Source: JBOGTC01 sp050692055
GTDB lineage: Bacteria; Chloroflexota; Limnocylindria; QHBO01
Assembly: GCA_050692055.1 (NCBI GenBank)
Contig: JBOGTC010000027.1
Span: 1 to 8,098 of the forward strand
Length of the DNA: 8,098 nucleotides
Reading direction: 5' to 3'
Below, in pieces: positions 1 to 5,491 of this stretch (the first letter of the stretch is position 1; the number at the start of each line of letters is the position of its first letter). Under the pieces are notes generated by a model. That model was not told the origin of the DNA and did no database searches. It saw nothing but the letters and a program-made list of their open reading frames with translations. The position numbers were made by a program, and so were the translations under genes.

Positions 1-423
1 GGGCACGGTGGTCGGAAGCGGCGATGCGTGCCGGGCCGTAGGCGCCGGAAGGGGCGTCACCCCCGGATCGCCGCTCACGATGAGCTCCCAGCCGGGCTCG
101 ATCACGTTTGTGTTCGTCGCCAATGACGGATAGCGGTCCGCGTTCCAGGCCTGCAGCTGCTCGATCGTCGTGGCGTAGGCGCGCGCGATGGCCGCCATCG
201 TGTCGCCGGCCCGGACGATGTGGGTCGTGCCCTCGGGCGAGGCGCTCGGCTCGACGACGTCGCTCGGCGACGCCGTGGCTGATGGCGAGGCCGCCGGGGA
301 GGCGGTCGGCTCGCCACTGACCGTGGCGGACGGCATCGGCGACGCTGCTGCGCCGGAGCAGGCGGTCAGGGCGACAGCTGCGGACAGCAGGCAGCCCGCC
401 AGGCGAAGCCCCCGCGTGCGCAT
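1..423 (-). CDS. LysM-domain lipoprotein, 3' end cut by the window edge
   Basis: The first 141 residues of an exported lipoprotein are seen; the frame stays open to base 1, so the C-terminus is missing. Residues 1-21 form a lipoprotein signal peptide (MRTRG, then a hydrophobic stretch) ending in the lipobox L19-T20-A21-C22; Cys22 would be lipidated. Residues 23-65 are a Ser/Pro/Ala/Thr-rich linker. Residues 66-116 are a LysM domain: THIVRAGDTMAAIARAYATT is its first half and the WELIV strand its end. LysM domains bind N-acetylglucosamine-containing glycans such as peptidoglycan, so a wall-associated envelope protein is likely. Another Pro/Thr-rich linker starts near residue 119, suggesting a further domain beyond the edge. 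The ATG lies 4 bp after the stop of the LON-domain gene and has no Shine-Dalgarno sequence, so translational coupling is likely. A downstream catalytic domain cannot be excluded. Confidence 0.87.
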   Translation of the reverse strand, partial: MRTRGLRLAGCLLSAAVALTACSGAAASPMPSATVSGEPTASPAASPSATASPSDVVEPSASPEGTTHIVRAGDTMAAIARAYATTIEQLQAWNADRYPSLATNTNVIEPGWELIVSGDPGVTPLPAPTARHASPLPTTVP

Positions 424-427
424 CGGT

Positions 428-1141
428 CTAGTTGGGGTGGTAGCCGAGATCGGAGGTCGAGATCGGCGGAAGGGCGCCATCGTCGAGGAAGCGTGCCTCC
501 CGACGCAGGAGCGCCAGCTCGGCGCGAAGGCGACTGGCGGCATCGGGCAGCTCGAGGAGCTGCTGCTTGCGTGACAGCTCGATCTGGAGCACGCCGCCGA
601 CGGCGTAGCTCGCCGCCAGCGGGTCATCCGGCAGCCGGATCGGCTTGAGCACTGCATCCAGTGAGGCGGCCACGTCCACGATCTCCTGTGAATCCTGCGC
701 TACAGACGCCGCGGCGGCCACGAAACGTTTCACTGTCGCCATGTATCTATCGAGCGCACGCTGCACCGACGGCAGCAGCTCGGTCGCCTGCGGCCCCATG
801 ATCTCCTCCAGCGGCTCGGCCTCTACGAGCGCGTACGGGCCGCTGCGGTCGATGGCGCCCAGCCGTGCGCGCGCAGCACCCACCGTGAGAAGCAGCCAGC
901 GGCCGTCCGGGAAGCGCTCTGCGGAGCGCACCTCGCAGATGGTGCCGACGTGCTGGGCGTCAGGATCACCGCCGACCTCGCGGCCCGCGGTGATCATGCT
1001 GATCACGAAGCGGCCGGCGTACGGGGAGTCCTCGGCCATGACGTCGGTGGCCATGGCCCGATACCGCTCCTCGAAGACGTGGAGCGGGAGCGGCAGGTGC
1101 GGGAAAAGCACCACGTGAAGCGGGAAGTACGGAAGCTGCAT
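428..1141 (-). CDS. LON peptidase N-terminal (substrate-binding) domain protein
   Basis: A stand-alone LON substrate-binding domain protein of 237 residues, without the AAA or protease domains of Lon. The N-terminal signature is clear: residues 4-30 read PYFPLHVVLFPHLPLPLHVF followed by EERYRAM, the classic LON-domain opening. GTICEV (66-71) and the ER.PDGRW.LLTVG segment (75-88) are the next conserved strands. Residues 120-220 are helical and end in the family-typical pattern SRKQQLLELPDAASRLRAEL (190-209). The domain probably binds exposed protein segments in the cytoplasm; bacterial stand-alone members have no firmly established role. The ATG at 1141 is chosen because MQLPYFPL is the normal family start and no in-frame ATG, GTG or TTG lies just upstream; the ribosome site is weak. 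It lies 76 bp after the LuxR-family gene, with no terminator visible, and 4 bp before the lipoprotein gene, so one transcript is plausible. Confidence 0.93.
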   Translation of the reverse strand: MQLPYFPLHVVLFPHLPLPLHVFEERYRAMATDVMAEDSPYAGRFVISMITAGREVGGDPDAQHVGTICEVRSAERFPDGRWLLLTVGAARARLGAIDRSGPYALVEAEPLEEIMGPQATELLPSVQRALDRYMATVKRFVAAAASVAQDSQEIVDVAASLDAVLKPIRLPDDPLAASYAVGGVLQIELSRKQQLLELPDAASRLRAELALLRREARFLDDGALPPISTSDLGYHPN

Positions 1142-1217
1142 CGCGCCGCCATGCTGGCACGCCGCATCGGCCGCGGCAAGCGCCTGATCCCGTGGCGGCA
1201 GTTGGCGACTACCGGAG

Positions 1218-4169
1218 TTACGAATCGGCCGGCTCAGCTCCTGACTCGGATCGCACCCCGGCGGCCCAGGCCGCGATCTCCGCTCTTCTGCCCGCTCCCA
1301 GGCGGCTGAGGATGTGCTCGACGTGGGCACCCACCGTCTTCGGTGCGATGTGCAGGTCATCAGCGATCTGGCGGTTCGTCCGCCCCTCGGCGATGAGGCG
1401 CGCGACCTCGAACTCGCGGGCCGTGAGCGGCGCCCACGGCTCATCCCGGATGCCGCGCTGCCGCACCAGGGCGTCGAGCTGTCGCGCCGGCGCGGCGTGG
1501 ACCGATGAGCCGATGTGCTCGGCATCGGCCAGCGCCTGGGCAACCAGCGCGGCCGCCTCGGCCGGTCGGTTCGAGCGATGGGCGCAGCGCGCCAGGTCGA
1601 TCGACGCGAAGCCACCTTCCCAGGCGCGGCGGCGGCGATTCCAGCCTTCCAGTGCCGCGCTGAGCGCGGTGCGGGCTCGGCCGGTCGCCCCGGCCGCCAG
1701 GTGCAGCAGCCCGCGCGCGTGATCGACCGCCGCGAGCGTGCCGGGGATGGATCGCTCGAAGAGCGCCTCGGACACCGCCTGCACCCAACGTTCCGCTCCC
1801 AGTGGGTCACCGAGCTCGAGGCGCGCGCGCGTGCCGGTCACCAGGAACGGGTACAGATATGCCGCGTCGCGCACCGCCGCCGACGCTCGGAAACCGTCCT
1901 CCGTCAGCTCCGCCGCATCGGCCGCTCTTCCCTGCAGGAGCGCCGCCTCGGCGAGGCCCCAGAGCGCCGGCGAGAAGCGCTGCAGCTCGCGCATCTCGTC
2001 GCCGAGATGGCGGGCTTCGTCCAGCGCCATTTCGGCCGCCTGCCATTCCGCCCGCCCGAGAGCGAGGTAGCCGCGAACATGCAGTGCGGTGATGCGCGTG
2101 GTGACGCCGCCGCGCCCATCCGCCAGCGCATGGTCGGTGACGCCGGCAGCGTCGGGCCAATGCCCGATCGCCCACAGCACGTGGCCGAGGTGCGCCGCCA
2201 TGTAATGACGGTGGTTCCACTGCTCGGTGCGCTCGGCGTAGTCGATGCCCTCGCGCAGCCACCGTTCGGCGCGCTCGTACTCCACCAGGACCGATGCGCT
2301 CGAGCCAATCATCCGGTAGGCGCGCGCCGCCTCCGCCTCACGACGGTGACGCCGCGCTCGCTTCACACCCTGCTCGAGCCTCGACCAGCCCTCCTCCATG
2401 CGCCCAGCGAAGACCAGCGACGAGCCCAGCGTGGTGAGCGCGTTCAGCTCTGTCGTCTCGTCACCGACGTGGGCGGCGAGATGCAGCGCCTCCTCTCCGC
2501 TCGCGATCGACGAATCCAGCTGCCGATCGAGCATGTATGCGGCCGAGACGCCCGCCAGCAGCCGCGCGCGAAGGCCGCTCGCTTCTCGCTGCGGCAACGC
2601 AGCGGCAGCGATCTCGTCGAGCCCGGAGCTCAGCAGCTCGATCCTGGGCTCGAGCGCATCGCCGACGAGATGCCGCGCCGCGACGAGCGCGGGGAGCAGC
2701 GCCGCGGCGGCGTTCGGACGGTCGCCGTCGAGCAGCAATCGGCGAGCCTGGACGTAGTCCTTCGCGGCGCCCTCGTTGTCGTCTGTGGCCGCCGCCTCGG
2801 CCGCGCGTGCCGCCAGCAGCGTGGCGAGCTCCTCGGCAGGCAGCTCCGCCGGGGCACAGCGCACCGCGCGACGGTAGAGATCGAGCGCTTCACGGTGCGC
2901 AGAGAGCGAAGCCGCTCGCTCGGCCGCCGCGCGGGCGAGTCGATGGGCCTCGACCTGGCGCCCGGCGGCCTCGTAATGGGCAGATCGGAACCCGTCACCT
3001 CCGAGTTCCGGCCGCGACTCGGCCTCGGCGGCGACGCGCTCGTGGAGGATGCGCCGTTCGGCAATCGGCACGGCATGCTCCAGGGCGTCGCGGATGAGCG
3101 CGTGGCGAAAGTCGAACCATCGCGAATCGCCCGCAGGCACCACGAAGTAACGCTCCTGGAGCTCATCGAGGGCGCTCCCCGCCTCCGCCGCTGAGCGGTC
3201 CGCAACCGCCGCGAGGAGATCCAGGTCGAAGCTGCGCCCCACGATCGCCGCGGCGCCGGCAACGTGGGCAGCCAGCATGCTGAGCGCCGAACGGCGCTGC
3301 AGGATGGCATCGGTGAGCGTGTCGGGGACCGGCTCGTCCCCCTCAGCGCTGGCTCCCAGCGCGCCGACGAGCTCTTCGACGTGGAGTGGGATCCCGTCAC
3401 TGCGTGCGTAGAGCGCCTCGGCGAGGGCGCGAGGCGTCGGCAGCGGTTGGCCCAACAGGAGACGCACCATGCTGCTCGTCTCGTCGAAGCTCAGCCGGCC
3501 AAGCCGCGCCTCCTCGGCGAGCCGCTGGGTCAGCAGCCGTCCACGCCATTCGCGCATCGGCACGCGCGGGTAGAGCTCGTCGCTGCGGTAGGTGCCGACC
3601 ACGATCATCGGCCTCGACGAGACACGGCGCGCGAGCTGACCCAGGACTTCCAGGGCCAGGTCATCGGCCCAGTGCAGATCCTCGAGCGCCAGGAGCACCG
3701 ATCCCTCATCGGCGAGGCCGGCTACGAGATCGACGAGGTCAAGGACGAGCAGCCGCCGACGCCGATGCGGATCGCCGGATCGCGAGCCCCGCGGAGCATC
3801 AGCGTGAAGCCGGTCGGTGATCGATGGCCCGCGCTCGGCATCGGCCGCTCGGCCGGACACCGCAAGCTCGTGACCGAGATCGATGAGCAGGCCGCCTGCC
3901 AGCTCGAGATCCTGCGGGAACGCCGCGGCCCGCGCCACGCGCATACCGCCGCGCCACGCTTCACGCTCGATCGCGCCGAGCAGACGCGTCTTGCCGATCC
4001 CGGCCTCGCCGGCCAGGAACAGCACGTGCCCAACGCCCTTCCCGGCGCTCTCCAGCCGGCGCCGGGCAAGCGCCAGCAGATCGTCCCGGCCGATGAGGAC
4101 CGGGCTCCAGAGCTGCCGATGCACGTCGACCAACGCAACCTCCTCGCTCTCGATTGTAGGAACGAGCAT
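1218..4169 (-). CDS. LAL-type LuxR-family transcriptional regulator with N-terminal AAA ATPase
   Basis: A 983-residue signal-transduction ATPase of the LAL (large ATP-binding LuxR) class, a cytoplasmic DNA-binding regulator. Walker A is GEAGIGKT (residues 54-61), Walker B is LLALEDLHWADD (about 159-170), and VGTYRSDEL (about 191-199) is the sensor-like motif usual in these AAA_16 ATPases. About residues 350-890 are Ala/Leu-rich helical TPR-like repeats, the ligand- or partner-sensing part. The C-terminus is a LuxR (GerE) helix-turn-helix, about 915-970: LTAREFEVARLIAEGRTNRQ, IADDLHIAPKTVGAHVEHIL, then SRLGAGRR. Length matches the family (about 900-1000). I start at the ATG at 4169, not the in-frame ATG at 4181, because GGAGGG stands 4 nt before the former while the latter has no ribosome site and lies inside an inverted repeat. 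It is divergent from the DUF4242 gene. The inducer is unknown. Confidence 0.95.
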   Translation of the reverse strand: MLVPTIESEEVALVDVHRQLWSPVLIGRDDLLALARRRLESAGKGVGHVLFLAGEAGIGKTRLLGAIEREAWRGGMRVARAAAFPQDLELAGGLLIDLGHELAVSGRAADAERGPSITDRLHADAPRGSRSGDPHRRRRLLVLDLVDLVAGLADEGSVLLALEDLHWADDLALEVLGQLARRVSSRPMIVVGTYRSDELYPRVPMREWRGRLLTQRLAEEARLGRLSFDETSSMVRLLLGQPLPTPRALAEALYARSDGIPLHVEELVGALGASAEGDEPVPDTLTDAILQRRSALSMLAAHVAGAAAIVGRSFDLDLLAAVADRSAAEAGSALDELQERYFVVPAGDSRWFDFRHALIRDALEHAVPIAERRILHERVAAEAESRPELGGDGFRSAHYEAAGRQVEAHRLARAAAERAASLSAHREALDLYRRAVRCAPAELPAEELATLLAARAAEAAATDDNEGAAKDYVQARRLLLDGDRPNAAAALLPALVAARHLVGDALEPRIELLSSGLDEIAAAALPQREASGLRARLLAGVSAAYMLDRQLDSSIASGEEALHLAAHVGDETTELNALTTLGSSLVFAGRMEEGWSRLEQGVKRARRHRREAEAARAYRMIGSSASVLVEYERAERWLREGIDYAERTEQWNHRHYMAAHLGHVLWAIGHWPDAAGVTDHALADGRGGVTTRITALHVRGYLALGRAEWQAAEMALDEARHLGDEMRELQRFSPALWGLAEAALLQGRAADAAELTEDGFRASAAVRDAAYLYPFLVTGTRARLELGDPLGAERWVQAVSEALFERSIPGTLAAVDHARGLLHLAAGATGRARTALSAALEGWNRRRRAWEGGFASIDLARCAHRSNRPAEAAALVAQALADAEHIGSSVHAAPARQLDALVRQRGIRDEPWAPLTAREFEVARLIAEGRTNRQIADDLHIAPKTVGAHVEHILSRLGAGRRAEIAAWAAGVRSESGAEPADS

Positions 4170-4173
4170 CCAG

Positions 4174-4179
4174 CCCTCC
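4174..4179 (-). promoter_or_regulatory. Shine-Dalgarno site that fixes the LAL regulator start
   Basis: On the minus strand GGAGGG lies 4 nt before the ATG at 4169. The alternative in-frame ATG at 4181 has GTCGTCTGACCG upstream, with no ribosome-binding match. The site overlaps by one base the end of the inverted repeat at 4179-4198, so a hairpin in the mRNA leader could limit access to it. That effect is inference. Confidence 0.6.
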
Positions 4180-4198
4180 ATCGGTCAGACGACCGATG
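4179..4198. repeat. Perfect 8-bp inverted repeat in the divergent regulator/DUF4242 gap
   Basis: CATCGGTC, four bases AGAC, then GACCGATG: arms match perfectly over 8 bp, giving a 20-bp dyad. It lies 9 bp upstream of the preferred LAL regulator start and 79 bp upstream of the DUF4242 start. Size and symmetry suit an operator for a dimeric helix-turn-helix protein, possibly the LuxR-type regulator itself. In RNA it would instead form a hairpin touching the Shine-Dalgarno site. The dyad is seen; both roles are inferred. Confidence 0.5.
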
Positions 4199-4237
4199 AC
4201 AAGCAGCGCGCGGCCGCCGAGGCTGATCTCACAGACA

Positions 4238-4256
4238 GCGCCGCGGTTCGCGGCGC
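4238..4256 (+). repeat. Perfect 8-bp inverted repeat upstream of the DUF4242 ribosome site
   Basis: GCGCCGCG, loop GTT, then CGCGGCGC form a perfect all-GC stem. It ends 8 bp before the GGAGG (4265-4269) of the nickel-binding gene. It could be an operator half of the divergent region or a leader hairpin. There is no T-tract after it, so it does not look like an intrinsic terminator. In GC-rich DNA such GC-only dyads can arise by chance, so confidence in function is low. Confidence 0.35.
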
Positions 4257-4277
4257 GCTGGGAAGGAGGCCATTGCG

Positions 4278-4529
4278 ATGGCGAAGTTCATGGATGTCCA
4301 CTCCGGTTTCGTGGGCATCTCCGCGGCCCAGCTGAACGAGGCTCACGGGCGCGACCTGGAGATCGAGGCGGAGGAGGGAGTCCACTTCGAGCGGGCCTGG
4401 CTGGATCCGGAGGCCGGCAAGGTCTTCTGCCTGTCGTCCGGCCCAAGCAGGGAGGCGGTCATGCGAATCCACGAGCGTGCCGGCCATCCCACCGGCGAGG
4501 TTTACGAGCTCAGCGTGGAGGTGGCGTGA
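4278..4529 (+). CDS. DUF4242 / SCO4226-type nickel-binding protein
   Basis: An 83-residue cytoplasmic protein with no signal peptide or membrane segment. It resembles the SCO4226 family (DUF4242), whose Streptomyces coelicolor member is a small ferredoxin-like-fold dimer that binds nickel. Family hallmarks are the start MAKFMDVHSGFVG, the centre EEGVHFERAWLDPEAGKVFC (32-51) and REAVMRIHERAGHPTGEVYE (58-77). Possible metal ligands are His8, His23, His36, His65, His70 and Cys51; which of them bind is not decided by the sequence. Length equals the family norm. The start is supported by GGAGG at 4265-4269, 8 nt before the ATG. The stop overlaps the next gene's ATG by one base (TGATG), indicating translational coupling with the secreted protein. 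It is divergent from the LAL regulator, 108 bp apart. A role in nickel storage, delivery or sensing is inferred; no nickel enzyme is visible in the window. Confidence 0.9.
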   Translation: MAKFMDVHSGFVGISAAQLNEAHGRDLEIEAEEGVHFERAWLDPEAGKVFCLSSGPSREAVMRIHERAGHPTGEVYELSVEVA

Positions 4530-5176
4530 TGCGACACATGAAGAACCTGGTTTCGGTGGCCGCCGCGGTGGCGGCCCTGCTCCTGTCAGCTTCGGTCGTG
4601 GCCGCCGGCGACGAGGATCTCGATACGGCGCGTGACGCCACCGAGCCCTACCAGGACGTCGCGGCGGCCGAGGCCGCCGGCTACGCACTGCCGGCCGACG
4701 TGCCGCTCGAGGACTGCATCGATGAGCCGGGCCAGGGAGCCATGGGGTTCCACTACATCAGCGGCGAGCTGGTGGGCGACATCGTGCTCGATCCGGCGCA
4801 GCCTGAGGCCCTGGTGTATGAGCCGCAAGCCGATGGCAGCCTGGAGCTCGTGGCACTGGAATACGTGGTCTTCGCCGCCGAGTGGGATGCGGCCAATGCC
4901 GCGCCGCCATCGCTCTTCGGCGAGGAGTTCATGCTGGTCGAGGAGCCGAACCGCTACGAGCTGCCCTCCTTCTACGCGCTCCACGCGTGGATCTGGAAGG
5001 AGAATCCGAGCGGCACGTTCGCGGCCTTCAATCCCGACGTGACCTGCGACCCGGATGCGGCGCCGGACACCGCAGTCCCAGCGCCGACGGCGTCGAGAGT
5101 GCCGACCTGGACACCGCTCGCTGGTGTGCTGCTGCTCCTCGCCGGAGCCGATGCCGCGCGACGAATCCTTCGTTGA
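4529..5176 (+). CDS. Secreted protein of unknown function with C-terminal hydrophobic tail
   Basis: A 215-residue exported protein that I cannot assign a function. Residues 1-26 are a signal peptide (Arg2, Lys5, a long Ala/Leu/Val core, and SVVAA before the likely cleavage at Gly27). The mature part has family-like conserved blocks: ATEPYQDVAAAEAAGY (37-52), EDCIDEPGQGAMGFHY (61-76), LDPAQPEALVYEP (87-99), LVALEYVVF (107-115), PSLFGEEF (127-134) and FYALHAWIWKENPSGTFAAF (148-167), then NPDVTC (168-173). It resembles unnamed hypothetical proteins with the same GAMG.HY and LH.W.WK.NP blocks. Cys63 and Cys173 could form a disulfide; His75 and His152 are candidate metal ligands. A Pro/Thr/Ala linker (175-195) leads to a short hydrophobic run, PLAGVLLLLAG (196-206), and a basic tail ending RRILR, probably a membrane anchor or sorting tail. 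The start is set by GGAGGT at 4517-4522 and the overlap with the DUF4242 stop. Confidence 0.85.
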   Translation: MRHMKNLVSVAAAVAALLLSASVVAAGDEDLDTARDATEPYQDVAAAEAAGYALPADVPLEDCIDEPGQGAMGFHYISGELVGDIVLDPAQPEALVYEPQADGSLELVALEYVVFAAEWDAANAAPPSLFGEEFMLVEEPNRYELPSFYALHAWIWKENPSGTFAAFNPDVTCDPDAAPDTAVPAPTASRVPTWTPLAGVLLLLAGADAARRILR

Positions 5177-5181
5177 CACCC

Positions 5182-5212
5182 CGGCGGCGGCTGGCCACCG
5201 GGTCCGCCGCCG
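5182..5212 (+). terminator. GC-rich hairpin after the secreted-protein gene
   Basis: Six bases after the stop codon, CGGCGGCGG and CCGCCGCCG form a perfect 9-bp stem around a 13-nt loop. Placement directly after the last gene of the plus-strand pair fits a transcription terminator or a 3' protective hairpin. No T-tract follows; the next bases are CCCCCACG. It is therefore not a canonical intrinsic terminator, although high-GC bacteria often use such hairpins. Confidence 0.45.
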
Positions 5213-5460
5213 CCCCCACGTGGCTGTTCACTTCGCTCACACCGGCGACCCGTCCGCGTTCCTGCTGCTCAGCAATGGGATTAGTGCTACGTGACAGAAT
5301 GCGGCGTTCCGCGCCTCGGAGTCACAGATTTACGGAGATTGAGATGAGCATCGCTGCCCATCTGTCGCGTACCAGTAACCACACTATTGACGCGAACAAT
5401 CGAGGGCTGGGCGGTAGCGTGGAGCTCACGCGTCAGCCCTATCGCCCTTCTCCTGAGAGT

Positions 5461-5490
5461 GACGGCGCCATCCCAGGCGCTCCGCCCGTC
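5461..5490 (-). terminator. Possible hairpin after the aldehyde dehydrogenase gene
   Basis: Immediately beyond the dehydrogenase stop codon, GCGCC (5465-5469) pairs with GGCGC (5476-5480) around a 6-nt loop. Outside it GACG (5461-5464) can pair with CGTC (5487-5490), leaving a one-sided bulge. Position suits a terminator on the minus strand. There is no T-run, and the interrupted stem makes this a weak call. Confidence 0.3.
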
Positions 5491-5491
5491 G

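Larger units (their letters stand above)
5177..5491. other. Convergent intergenic region, 315 bp
   Basis: This gap lies between the stop of the secreted-protein gene (plus) and the stop of the aldehyde dehydrogenase (minus). It holds a GC hairpin close to each stop codon. Its middle, about 5260-5420, is visibly less GC-rich than the flanking genes. Within it GTGAC (5291-5295) and GTCAC (5321-5325) are inverted around a small GCGG/CCGC hairpin (5301-5304 and 5309-5312). A short open frame at 5344-5580 has GGAG 6 nt before its ATG, but its codon choice does not resemble its neighbours and it runs into the dehydrogenase 3' end, so I do not call it a gene. Confidence 0.5.

Noticed and set aside
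1142..1810. N-terminal extension of the LON-domain frame to 1810
   Set aside because: The extension is Arg/Ser-rich, lies on the same strand but out of frame with the LuxR end, and the family starts at MQLPYFPL.
1515..3194. A 559-codon open frame on the plus strand opposite the LAL regulator
   Set aside because: It is Arg-rich antisense to a clear AAA/LuxR protein, with no ribosome site or recognisable motif; such frames are common at this GC content.
4196..4528. N-terminal extension of the secreted protein across the DUF4242 gene
   Set aside because: The upstream part is Arg/Gly-rich, lacks a signal peptide and overlaps a well-supported gene in another frame; the signal peptide begins at the ATG at 4529.
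5344..5355. Shared ATGAGCATCGC at 5344 and at the TPR gene start (7137) as a duplication
   Set aside because: The identity ends after 11 bases and flanks do not match, so it is most simply chance.
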